DNA of 64,000 bases from Limnephilus marmoratus (lineage: Eukaryota > Arthropoda > Insecta > Trichoptera > Limnephilidae), in assembly GCA_917880885.1 (NCBI GenBank), contig OU862923.1, positions 22,480,770 to 22,544,769 on the forward strand. The letters run 5' to 3'. This document shows, one piece after another, positions 33,888-43,779 of this stretch. A model generated the notes under the pieces. It saw only the letters and a list, made by a program, of their open reading frames with translations. It did no database searches and had not been told where the DNA came from. Within the stretch, counting starts at the first letter, position 1. The number at the start of each line of letters is the position of its first letter. The position numbers and the translations under genes are program-made.

Positions 33888-34774
33888 GGGAACGTACCCA
33901 TACTACGTGACACACTTTTTGCAATTTTTTACCCCCCCCCCCCCCCCCACCCCGGTGACCATGTGTAGTATATTCCAAGACCCCCCCCTACAGTTTTCAC
34001 GTAGTATTTCATAAATATGGTTTCGAATCATTTTTTGCTAACAAAAAATAAAAAATGCATTATTTGGCTTATATTTGTCTTTATTAATACGGCGCTTGCT
34101 GCGTGACAGCAAGAGTGCATGCATTACAAGTGGAAAAAATATTATCAAGATAAAACTTATGTCAAAATATATTGAAACCGGAACGTAATTTATGGAAACG
34201 AAAGTCTTGTTATTTTTATAAACATTTTTCATCTCAATCATCTTCAACAAACACGTCCCTGTTCCCTGAACTTTTTCACTTATTTGAATGTACGAGGGCG
34301 GGTTTTTAAGTTTGCGGATTGGGTAAGGAGTGGAAATAAAAACCAAAATTATTTTTCCTTTTCAACATATTCACCTACTACCCTAATACATTTTTCCGAT
34401 CTTTAAATTAACTTAAAGGAACTTTATAACAGCGCGGAACTCAATTTTCTCCACATTTCACAATTTCTTCCCGATTGAAGTGTTTGGTCGATGATAGCTC
34501 AAAGACTAATGACCTAATTACGATAAAACCCGGTGTTTATCCTAAAAATGAGTTGTTCAATTAGTACCTAATTCAGCGGTACCCCCATTAATCACTTACC
34601 TTCCCATTCCGCGAACATAAAAACCTCCCCTCGTAGCTCGAAAAAAAACGCGAGATTTCTAGATTGACTACGTGATAAAAACCTAAGCCCCCCCCCCCCC
34701 CCCGTTGTGACCAAGCGTGGTATTTTGATGACCCCCCCCCCCCTAAACAGGTCACGTAGTTTGGGTACGTTCCC
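33888..34774. mobile_element. Harbinger-type MITE (GGGAACG family) copy 3, with nested insertion
   Basis: The left end GGGAACGTACCCATACTACG follows TTA (33885-33887). The right end GGGTACGTTCCC is followed by TTA (34775-34777). The inner halves (33888-34008 and about 34660-34774) carry C runs as in copies 1 and 2. A mariner-like MITE sits between them at 34293-34633, and 34009-34290 is unexplained. It could instead be two truncated copies. Confidence 0.6.
34293..34633. mobile_element. mariner-like MITE
   Basis: TA flanks both sides (34291-34292 and 34634-34635). The ends CGAGGGCGGGTTTTTAAG and the inverse of CGAGGGGAGGTTTTTATG are imperfect inverted repeats of about 40 bp. The minus strand keeps short stretches like mariner C-terminal coding sequence (REEIVKCGEN, CYKVPLS). 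Confidence 0.6.
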
Positions 34775-34784
34775 TTATTGATTC

Positions 34785-34816
34785 TGAGGCGGTATGAAGT
34801 TCGCCGGATCAGCTAG
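34785..34816 (+). mobile_element. Helitron 3' end (truncated)
   Basis: GAGGCGGTATGAAGTTCGCC, then GGATCAG and CTAG before T, is the same 3' end as the Helitron at 785, in + orientation. Its 5' part was not found; the MITE at 34774 lies directly upstream. Confidence 0.45.
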
Positions 34817-35250
34817 TTATTAATAATAAAAAAAAAGTTTTAACAATTTAATTTGTTATTTTACTTCTCGTAGATTATATACGAAATATAATTTTGTTCT
34901 TACAGTTTCTAAAAGCGTTCCACGCGTGTAATAAACCTTTGTGTAAATTAGAAATGTTTTAATATTCGTTTCAATGACGTGTCAAAGCTTTGTGACCGTC
35001 GAAACGTTACGTTTTGAGTCCTTTCCAGGAAATAAATCCTTTTACCCGTTTCATATTTATTATACTTGTGGCTTACATTTTCATTTTATTCCTTCCCAGA
35101 ACATTTTACTTTGGCATAACGTAATGTATGAACTCCCAATAGGGCAATCGTTTATCCCGCGGTAAGCTGCTCTCAATCTTCGGTACCAGGAAAGCTCACT
35201 TAGCGGAGATCTACCGCACAATATCTAGAAGGCAGCGATCGACTGTAATA
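34817..35250. other. Unassigned DNA
   Basis: A 63-codon + strand frame at 34974-35165 shows no family features. No repeats recognised. Confidence 0.35.
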
Positions 35251-35990
35251 TTAGCTCCTTACATATGAAATTGGCGTTTTGTATGGGAGGAACATAAAGT
35301 CGATTTTAATCAAAGTATGTACCATTACTATCTATGTACTTTTGCCATCTCATAGGTAGATCATCGATCCCTTTACTAAAAAAAACCATTCGGACGGGAA
35401 TCAATAAAATCTTTGAAGGCGGTTTGGACTGCCCCATCAGAGTTGAATTTTTTCCCTTGCAAGAAGTTATCCAAATTCCGGGGCAAGGTCCGGAGAGTAC
35501 GGTGGATGTCTTAGACATTTCAATTGAAGCTCCTCTAATTTGGTAGCCTTCTGTTGTGCGGTGTGTGGTCTAGCGTTCTAACGCGCGTTTGTTGATTTTT
35601 TCAAGCTTTTTCTTCAAGTGGATTAAAACAGTTTTATCACTAACACCGCAGCCTGCAGCTAACTCGGACGTGGTTTGCGATGGATCCGCTTCCACAATAG
35701 CCTTCAATTTTTCATTATCAACTTTGGTCTCCGGCCGTCCACGGGGCTTGTTCTGCAGGTCGAAATTTCCAGAACGAAAACGTTGGAACCAAAAACGCAC
35801 TGTGTTTTCTTTTGCGGCACCGTCGCCATACACATCATTAATCCTTCGAGCCGTTTCTGCAGCACTGGTGCCACGGTGGAACTTGCACTCGTAAATAACG
35901 CGATATTTCAAGTTTTCAATACTAATTTCGGTTGTCAGTGCGTGAAGTGAAATACTCACACATTTTAGTCAGGCAGGTTTAGCTTTCTCT
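35251..35990 (-). pseudogene. mariner transposase, internally deleted, 5' end lost
   Basis: The minus-strand frame from 35959 reads ENLKYRVIYECKFHRGTSAA, ETARRINDVYGDGAAKEN, FWFQRFRSGNFDLQNKPRGR and ADPSQTTSELAAGCGVSDKT. This is the paired HTH region of mariner transposases. The start codon found in the 52 kb copy is replaced (ATT). The two N-terminal catalytic aspartates are deleted. The C-terminal sequence resumes after the junction, and the right TIR starts TTAGCTCCTTACATATG at 35251 after TA. The left TIR is missing. Confidence 0.75.
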
Positions 35991-36023
35991 TAATCGCTTA
36001 TAAATAATTATCTTTTCAAAGAA

Positions 36024-36340
36024 AGCAATCGTGGTCTAGTGGTAAGGCTCTTGTCTCGCAATCCGAAGGTCGCGGGATCGAATTTATTATATTGGCGGCA
36101 GGTTCCAGAGTGAAAGATACTCTTAGTATCGCCCTAGTGTAAGACCACCACTCAGAATCGAAACATTGCTTGAAATGGCTTTAGCCGTGTTTGGTGACCA
36201 GATCAGAATAGCCAGTTACTTTCCTACCTTCCTCTTCCCCATCTCCTTCTCTTCCCCTCTACCTTCAGTCTCACAACATATTCCAATTGGGGATGCAGTA
36301 GACCCACTGGCTCCAGACGGGAGTAGCTGGGACTCTTGTG
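36024..36340 (+). mobile_element. tRNA-derived SINE, family A copy 2
   Basis: The tRNA-like head (36024-36090) has A-box-like TGGTCTAGTGG and B-box-like GGGATCGAATT. The body includes AGTATCGCCCTAGTGTAAG and GCTTGAAATGGCTTTAGCCG, then a pyrimidine-rich stretch and CTGGCTCCAGACGGGAG. It has the same body as copies at 11.1, 36.8, 55.7 and 59.5 kb. Confidence 0.7.
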
Positions 36341-36435
36341 AGGTATTCATATTATAAAAAAAACAATTATAGTGTGATATTGCTTGTACTTGAATTAAAA
36401 TAATAACTTTGTTTTAACACCACTATTTGTTAATA

Positions 36436-36756
36436 TCTCTACATAAATATTATAAATTAAAGTCCTCCGACGCGTCTGTCTGTCTGTCTGTTCGCGATAA
36501 ACTCAAATACTAACGAACGGATTTTCATGCGGTTCTCACCAATAGATAGAGGAAGGTTTAGGTATATAATTTGTCAAGGTTTTGTGTAAATTGATTGAAA
36601 TATATGATACATAAAGGGAGCGGACTAGCAAGCGGGCAGTGTGCATTTGATTTGTATGCAAATTAACAGATGGTGTTGGTTATAAAGGTTGGGTAACCAA
36701 CCAGTAATTGGTTTTGCGTTTCGTTAGCCACAGCAACGCGTGGCCGGGTCAGCTAG
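36436..36756 (+). mobile_element. Helitron-like element, complete ends
   Basis: It starts TCTCTACATAAATATTATAA after A. It ends with the hairpin GCCAC/GTGGC (8-nt loop), then CGGGTCAG and CTAG before T. All Helitron terminal features are present in 321 bp, and it has no coding sequence. A GTCTGTCTGTCTGT run lies near the 5' end. Confidence 0.75.
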
Positions 36757-36809
36757 TTTTAATAATATGAATTGCTGTAGGTACTACATTACAACCGTGG
36801 TTGAAGCAT

Positions 36810-37165
36810 TGATAGAAGCATTGTGAATCCCAACTGCTCCCGTCTGGAGACAGTGAGACTATGACATCTCCAATTGGAGTACGTTGTGAGGGAAAGTAGT
36901 TAGGAAGGGGAAGAGCCAAACACAACTAAATCCATTACAAGCAACGTTTCAATTCTGAGTAGTGGTCCTTCACCAAAGAGTTACTGAGAGTATCTTCCAC
37001 TCTGGAACGTGCCGCAAATACACCTTATATTGTTTTTAACTCGTTAAATTGTCAAATGACACAAATCGATCAAATGCAATTTTCTTGCATACGCCGGAAT
37101 TCGAACCCTCGTCCTTCGGATTGCTAGTCGAGAGCCTTACTCCTTGACCACGGAGGCCGTCAATT
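36810..37165 (-). mobile_element. tRNA-derived SINE, family A copy 3
   Basis: On the minus strand the tRNA-like head (37090-37161) reads GACGGCCTCCGTGGTCAAGG with B-box GGGTTCGAATTCC. It is followed by the family A body (GTGGAAGATACTCTCAGTAA, then CCACTACTCAGAATTG) and the CCAGACGGGAGCAG end. Confidence 0.7.
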
Positions 37166-38371
37166 AACTCAAATTTGCTTTGAATTTTTCAAAATTGGAA
37201 CTGTGAATTTAGACAAACGATAAACTATGTACCTACCTTCACTCAATAAATTATTTTTTTAATTAATAATTCTATATTTAAAAGTATTATCGTGTTTAAA
37301 TTTTTGAAATTTTTCGTTATTTTACGAGTTCATCTGATGAAAAATTGACAATAGGCCACTTGCATGGACTTCATAACGACTTGGAAAAAATCGTGTGAAT
37401 AGATTTTTTTACTAAGATTACGAAAATGATAGTAAAAAATTTTAGAAATGTACAGTTTTTTTTATTTTTAAATAAATAAATCCATTATTTTGGCTCGTGA
37501 CGTCATTACATGAAAATGTCCCGTCTCCGAAAATGTTCCTATTAATTTTATAAAATTCCACACTGATTTTTTTTTTTTTTATATGGCATCACTTTGATTT
37601 CAGGCGAATTTTTGAATTTGACATTTAACGTTCACTAGATTTATTGTTTGTTCTCTGGGAACGTATCATTTGGTTTGATTTTTTGACAGATGTTTTGAAG
37701 AGAACCCCGTACATTTTACGTTGTCCGTACGTGTTTTAGAGGTATAATGATAATGGTGCGGATTTTAACAAAATCAAATTTTATAATATTCTTATTATTA
37801 CTATAATTTACAAGTACAAGTACATTACATTTGATTTATTAATATAGACGTTGAACATTATAATGATTTATGATCAATAAGATGGATCAAGGAAAAAAAG
37901 TATTTATAAGATTTAATATTTTTGGTATGCCTCGTTATTCTCTTGTGTCATTCGTGTGGAAAACGTTCTTTTTTTAAAATGATTTTCGGCTGTGTAATTA
38001 TCGTTTTTTCGCACCTATAAAATTATGTCCCGTCTTTCCGGTTTATAAAAAATTGTCTGATTTTTCGGATTGAAATTTTCAAAAAATCGCCAGAGTTTCA
38101 AAAATACGATTAAAAAAAATACAGAATGTCTTAGAATATTTGCCTAAAACGGAAATTTTTTTTAAAAAATGTGATGCAGGTGGCCTATTTGTTTTTAAAA
38201 TGCAATGATCCTGGGGGAAATATTTATTAGTTTCATCTTTACAAATCTTACCATCCAACTATGGATGTGCGAAACAGTATCATTTTGGTCGTGATTATGT
38301 ACGTAGCATTCTATAATACGTAATTCTTGTTATTATTATATGATGCATTTATGCCACCGTTCTTAAAATAG
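37166..38371. other. Unassigned AT-rich DNA
   Basis: About 1.2 kb of AT-rich sequence without coding frames longer than chance and without recognised repeats. Confidence 0.35.
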
Positions 38372-38452
38372 TTTGTGGTGTGGTGGTCGGCGTAGTTGCC
38401 TTCCAAGCAATTGATCGGGAACTTCCAAGGGTTCGATTCTCGGCCGTGGCGT
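38372..38452 (+). repeat. tRNA-like SINE head
   Basis: A tRNA-like stretch GTGTGGTGGTCGGCGTAG, then CCTTCCAAGCAATTG, and the B-box-like GGGTTCGATTCTCGGCC. The length between boxes fits a tRNA-derived promoter with an insertion. The SINE body after it could not be defined. Confidence 0.5.
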
Positions 38453-38941
38453 CTTAAAAATTAATTAATTAATTTTGTGAATTTTCGTTGGTAGATAAAT
38501 ATATCTACCTATAGAAAAAAATTATACCAAAAAGATTGAGCACCCCTGCCCTCTATACATTACAAATGGACCACCCCCAGAGAGCATTACTACTATGAAT
38601 ACCATTCGCAATATTGTAGTACCTAATATATGTGAAAATAGAGTTACTCATTGCACTCTAACTCGGTTGTGCCATTAAACGTAATATACTTAATTACCTA
38701 CTTTATTTGCGTCCCTTGGCACTTGGAATTGTTCGAATTCTCATTAACATATTATTACTTTTATGACGCATTGTTAAGATGCCTTTAGATTTTGGATTAG
38801 TTTTCATGAGAATACCATTCAATTATTAACCTATTGACCTATTACATTATTCAACATTTAATAGATTTCCTCCGAATTTCGATTCTCGAGTGGTTTAGCC
38901 GTAGTTTTATTCGGTTGCAAATTTGCTATTATTATTATTCA

Positions 38942-39358
38942 CTAGCTGGTACCCGGCATGCGTTGCAATGCCATTTAATAAAGAAATTGTATCTCCCTGC
39001 GTGTCCTTTCCCATTCGTCTCGTTCCCCTTCCGCCTCTCCTTCCTCTCCCGCGTCCCCTTCCCCTTTCGCGGCCCACACCGCCTTCCTTCTCCCGCCCTC
39101 GCCCGCTTCCCCCGTCCCGCAAACCCCCCTCCCTCATTCCATTCACTCAGTCCCGGTACATTCAGTTTTCAAACAGCTCGCGTGCCACCTATTGCAATTT
39201 TTTTATACAAATTTCATAATGCCAAAGCTCACCAGTAGTGTTATACAAACCTTGTCCTGGCCTTAACGAATACAACAAAAAAGAATTATTCAATTTGGTG
39301 CAGTCGTTCGAAAGTTATGCGCGTACATACATTTCGGCGATTCATTTTTATTTATAGA
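38942..39358 (-). mobile_element. Helitron-like element (GGCAT hairpin family)
   Basis: Read on minus it starts TCTATAAATAAAAATGAATC and ends with hairpin GGCAT/ATGCC, then CGGGTACCAG and CTAG before T. The middle is pyrimidine-rich on + (CCCTTCCGCCTCTCC words). Long minus- and plus-strand frames here are artefacts of that bias. Sisters lie at 23.1, 45.5 and 57.8 kb. Confidence 0.75.
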
Positions 39359-39360
39359 AG

Positions 39361-40800
39361 ATTTAACCGCTGTTTATACCATTTACGTATTTGAATTCCG
39401 ATTTTGTTTTTTGAATGAGTCAATGAAATGGAATCTCGGAAGTGGAAATTAACCCACTTCCTGACACCCGATCGAGTTAAATCAAGGCAGATTTGACTTG
39501 TCGTCGATGACAATGCTTTCTATCAACTTTTGATGGCACTCATGTACACGCATGCACACACATTTTCCGAAATCTTAAAACGATATTATATTTCAAAATT
39601 TACAGCAGTTAATAACGAAATTAACGTCGGTACCACCTAGGGAATGCAATCCCGCAAGACCATGTCAATCCAGGTATTTGCGGGACTGAACAATCTTAGT
39701 CCCGCTGGATCCAGGTATTTGCGGGATCCAGCAGGGTGGACCTAGATATCTAATCAATCGTATAATAAAGACCTAATACCTCGATCTACCAACCTTGTTT
39801 TTAGAGTTTTAAATTTATACCTAATCAAATAAGTTCTTTGGGACATTTTAAATGGTTTATTAATATACCTTTAGTTAGACATAGGTAAAGTTTAAGTCAT
39901 AAATTGGCAAAGAATAAGATAAGACATAAATTTACATAACAACTTAAATTTAAATAATAACGTTTACACGATAAACAATATTCTTGTTCAATAAGCATCA
40001 TAAGTTTTCACATTATTTTGGAAATAGCTTCGTAAAAAAGCTAAAGTATTAATTGTGTCGTCTGATAAACGGCTTCTGATATTGGACACAAGGTAGCCAG
40101 CGGCTGAAAAAGCTCGTTCAGCTTTCACGCTGGTTGGCACAATAGTCATTAGCACATTGTAAGTGAATTGAAGGTGTGTGCCTTTTAATCCACCGGACTC
40201 GAAGTAATTCATTTCCTTCTTTATCAAAACCTCAAGGTTGCTCATATTGCCAGATCTAGGTTGTTGGGCTGTTGATCTCGAACTCCTCATACTAATCAAA
40301 ATAAGTTCGAGTTCGTCTTGAAGTGACATTGGTGCTGCTGCTGCTGCGTATGTCGATCATCAGCGTCAGCAGGAGCAGTGGCTACTGCGTTGTTACCCGT
40401 GTCCGTGTACTTGATTGCCTTTCGTATTACACTTTTTGAAGGTAGACTAAATGTGTCATCAACGTTAATAAATTGACTTCTGTCTTCTTCGTACTTATAT
40501 GGATCATGTAAGTATAATAAAACCGCTGTCAAGTTAGTTCGCCGCTCTGAAATCCGTGTGAACTACGCTTCTCTGTAATTCCGCCAGTCCAGCGGGATCC
40601 CGCAAAATTTTCGACCGAGATTAGTCCCGCAAAATGTCTGCGGGATCTCGGTATTTCGGGATCCCGGTATACCGGGATTGCATTCCCTAGTACCACCCAA
40701 TTTGCATTTGTCCAAGGTGATAGCGGTTTTCACTAATTTTAGACAGTCTCTGGGGAGGAAGGTTCAATCCTCAGTTAAAACGAAAAAAATCTTTGGAATT
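39361..40800 (+). repeat. Dispersed repeat E, copy 1, carrying a hAT
   Basis: 39361-39637 plus 40690-40800 match 46112-46545 in order (ATTCCGATTTTGTTT / ATTTCGATTTTGTTT, GACAATGC.TTCTAT, ACAGCAGTTAAT / ACAACAGTTAAT, AAGGTTCAATCCTCAGT / AAGGTTCAATTCTCAGT). Both copies lie downstream of a Helitron of the same family, so the two may once have been a larger duplicated unit. Confidence 0.5.
39638..40689 (-). mobile_element. hAT element with C-terminal dimerisation domain
   Basis: It has an exact 8-bp duplication GTACCACC (39630-39637 and 40690-40697) and ends TAGGGAATGCAATCCCG with the inverse. The minus-strand frame 40329-39988 reads YNVLMTIVPTSVKAERAFSA, AGYLVSNIRSRLSDDTINTL and AFLRSYF. This is the hAT C-terminal dimerisation domain (P-T-S-x-x-x-ER-x-FS, RxRLSxxT). 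An upstream piece (40532-40296) is in another frame. The catalytic domain is gone. Confidence 0.85.
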
Positions 40801-41134
40801 GGCTACTCGCCGGCTCAAGAGAAGGCGCAACTAGGTCGAAAATTGAAATTAGATTTATTATAGCAAAAAAAAATTTTTTTTCACGCGTTTTTTTTTAAAT
40901 TTTCTGTACCTCGGTAAAAAAAATGTTAGTTATCTATAATTTATTGAAAAAATATTTATAGTTAAAATAAAACTGCCGTAAACATGTTGTACTGACTTAT
41001 TACTTTCACAGATAGCAATCATTGTGTGGATGTATACTTACTTACACTATGATGAAGATATGCCTGAATAATCTAGAAATAAATAAATTCAGTTGAATAA
41101 GATCATTTATTAAATTAACATTTAGATTTATCGA
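40801..41134. other. Unassigned AT-rich DNA
   Basis: No signal recognised between repeat E and the LINE 3' end. Confidence 0.35.
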
Positions 41135-41862
41135 ACCCTAATCTCTTCAATACTTCAATCTTCAATACTTTCAACGTTATGGACATTAAACAGCTCTACG
41201 CAAAATCCATCTTAGTTTATTTACATAAAAAACAACAAAATCCTATACAAACCAACACAAATGATACACAATACCCGAGCCAAAAATAAAGAACTTCTCC
41301 AAACTCCCTTTTCTAAAACCACCTTTGGACAAAAACACTTTAAATACATAGCTTGCAAACTATACAATACACTACCAGCTACGATTAGACAAACTGAATC
41401 AATGACCAAATTCAAACAAGATATAAAGAAATGGATTATTAGTATTGGACGTCACACTACCGCTAACATCTGTAAAATAGATTACAAATAGACAGAATTA
41501 CCATCTCACGTATGTCCTTACCCTTATTAAAGAAATTAAAATAGTAAAATCCTATATGTATAATATAACTCCCTATATAGATTCGACAGGATTTACTACT
41601 TTATTCATCTCTTCCTTCACCTATATAATGCTCTCTTTATGGTATTAACCCTCAATTTAAATCATCTTTCTGTTTGAATTGTATAAATCAGTATGTATCT
41701 TACCTTAAATATTCTTATGTTATAATTAAATATTCTTATGTATGATACTCATTTATGTACCTCTACGCCGGTCTCAACACAGGTATACCCTAGTGAGACA
41801 GGCATCGAATAATGTAATGTAAACATACCTTATATAGATAAATAAATAAATAAATCTTACCT
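41135..41862 (+). pseudogene. LINE 3' end: ORF2 C-terminus and 3' UTR
   Basis: The first frame reads IKQLYAKSILVYLHKKQQ. After a frameshift near 41261 it continues NTRAKNKELLQTPFSKTTFG, QKHFKYIACKLYNTLP and SMTKFKQDIKKWI. This is the C-terminal end of CR1/Jockey-type ORF2 (NTR..., FxxxxFxYxxxxLWNxLP-like). The 3' UTR has CCCTAGTGAGACAGGCATC and ends (AAAT)n. The same UTR is found at 44215-44345. Confidence 0.7.
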
Positions 41863-42102
41863 ACCTTTCCCCCCCAATGTTCATGTTCCCTCTCCCTCTT
41901 CTATGTTTCCTATGCGCTGTAATTCTATAATTATTTTTTTTATGAAACCCCACAAAAGATGCAGTCGGAACTGAAACCTGTTGTTTTATATATTCATTTA
42001 TGTACTCAGTGAAGATGTGTCAAAAAAACTTATTTTATTCATTTTTTAAAACTTATTACAATGTTTGATGCATTTAAGTTGATAATTTTGTTTGTGTTGT
42101 GA

Positions 42103-42175
42103 GTCAGCCTTGGGATTGAACTTCCCTTCCCTGGGTGGGAACAAGACGCGATGCCAACTCAACCACCGACCGGTC
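42103..42175 (-). repeat. tRNA-like SINE head
   Basis: The minus strand has A-box-like GTGGTTGAGTTGGC and B-box-like AAGTTCAATCCCAAG at tRNA-like spacing (about 40 nt apart). The SINE body is not resolved. Confidence 0.5.
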
Positions 42176-42486
42176 AAATAATATATTTGAAAGCTTCTAT
42201 GGGGCTTTATTTTCCGCCTTTGATCTTGCAATGCCTCATCATTAAGATAAAATAATTTTCGTCAATCCATCTGTTTAATAATAATAAGGCCTACGATTGA
42301 TTGATTTGTTTCTGGGAAAATATTTAGTTCAAACAATATACTTGACTAGCGTAATATCTCGAAAAGGTTATTTGAATAATTTCTATTTGCATATTTGTAA
42401 AAAGCGTTAACTTTGTGGCTCGCCATAATTTACAATAAAAAACACATATAAATTTGTTGTAGACCACTTTTATTTTATACACACTC

Positions 42487-42518
42487 TACCGGTTTCGGAA
42501 GCACCCTTCCTTCGTCAG
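42487..42518 (-). ncRNA. Hammerhead-ribozyme-like motif
   Basis: The minus strand reads CTGACGA, one A, a perfect 5-bp hairpin GGAAG/CTTCC with loop GGTG, GAAAC, the palindrome ACCGGT, then A. Flanks CTC and GAG can pair as stem I. The layout is as in type I hammerheads except for one unpaired base before stem II. Confidence 0.45.
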
Positions 42519-42559
42519 GAGAATATTATAACTAGGGAACTAGGGGATATTATAACTAT

Positions 42560-43200
42560 ATTATATATCATAGCAAATAATATTGGAATATTTGGGAATC
42601 ATAATCGATAATAAGTTAAAACTTAACTCTAACTTTGAAATGCTAACTAATAAAATTGCCAAAAAGATTAATTTCTTAAGTAGGATAAAGGGAAAATTAG
42701 ACATTAAAACTAGGAAATTGGTCTATAACACAACTGTAGCATCCCATCTGAATTATTGCTCAAGTGTAATTTTTCTGAGCAATAAAACACAAGTTAAAAG
42801 AATGGAAATAATTCAGAACAGAGGCATGAGATCTATATTGTGCTGTAGGCTGTAGCAGATATACCAGGATATAAACCATGCAACGCCAACTCAATATTTT
42901 ATGTGTGTGGCAAAGATTAGTTTTCAATAGCCTAATTTTTATTTACAAGTTTAAAAATAAAATGTTACCTGATTATATGTTGAATAATGTTAGAATCAAC
43001 AGTACAGTTCATTGTTATCCTACGAGAAACTGCAACGATTTTAGGCTTCCTAAAACAAATTTATCGGGAACACAAAATAATATTTATTATAAAGGTTTTA
43101 AAATATTCAATGAACTCCCTGTAAATGTTAAGGAGGCTAAAAGTCTTGCAGTTTTTCGTGGATTATTTCTTAATGTTGTAAAGTCCAAATTTTAGTCAGT
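42560..43200 (+). pseudogene. LINE RT C-terminal fragment inside the inverted-repeat element
   Basis: The frame to 42855 reads EYLGIIIDNKLKLNSNFEML, YNTTVASHLNYCSSVIF and RMEIIQNRGMRSIL. After a frame change, 42878-43195 reads RQLNILCVWQRLVFNSL and FKIFNELPVNVKEAKSLAVF. This is the Jockey/CR1-type region after the RT, ending at a natural stop. It lacks the catalytic box. It is close to the RT piece at 6.3-7.5 kb. Confidence 0.75.
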
Positions 43201-43300
43201 AGGTAATAAATAATATTGTTGTAGTCATAGAAAAGATAACATTAGATATAAGATGTCAAATTTTATATCTGTATAAAATACACAATAAACAAAAAAATAA

Positions 43301-43330
43301 CTAGAAGGAAGGGTGCTTACGAAACCGGTA
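43301..43330 (+). ncRNA. Decayed copy of the hammerhead-like motif
   Basis: The right arm keeps the hairpin GGAAG/CTTAC, GAAAC and ACCGGT. The CTGACGA core reads CTAGAAG-like here, which would abolish hammerhead folding. Confidence 0.4.
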
Positions 43331-43389
43331 GTGTGTATAAAATAAAAGTGGTCTACAACAAATTTATATGTGTTTTTTTATTGTAAATT

Positions 43390-43681
43390 TCTATTTGCTT
43401 ACAAAATGATAAAGTTTCAATATTTTTTTTAAATTTTTTTTTTATTTTCATGTTTAAACGTTGGTAGCTTTTGAACAATGTTTATCTAACGTCGTTATTT
43501 AGTATCAGAAAATAAAAGCTTTCACAAATACACCTTGCGAACTCACTCATATCTACTTCCTTCCGAGCAAATATTTAATATCCGCCTTGAATCTGGAATC
43601 CTAAAGACTTCGACAGATTTTCTCCTCTGGTGACACAATATCCATGTTGTACATTATTTTATTCTCATTCACTTTTTAACC
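43390..43681. other. Unassigned DNA
   Basis: No gene or repeat recognised. Confidence 0.3.
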
Positions 43682-43779
43682 CTTCAGGATAATTTGTTCG
43701 CTTTTCGGAACAACTCATATAGGTCTCATAAAAATCGTCGTGTCTCCCTTACTACCATAGTGAGAAATACGATCTAAAC

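Larger units (their letters stand above)
42427..43389. mobile_element. Inverted-repeat element with hammerhead-like ends and LINE interior
   Basis: Arms of about 84 bp (42427-42510 and 43305-43389) are inverted copies with a few differences. Each includes ACCACTTTTATTTTATACAC or its inverse and the hammerhead-like core. AATTTCTATTTGC occurs 36 bp outside the left arm (42378-42390) and overlaps the outer edge of the right arm (43386-43398), a possible 13-bp target duplication. The interior holds + strand LINE RT sequence. It may be a retroelement with inverted 3' ends, or a TIR element that captured a LINE. Confidence 0.6.

Noticed and set aside
41970..41990. Possible further hammerhead-like GAAAC motif
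   Set aside because: It has no CTGANGA core at the right distance and no hairpin.
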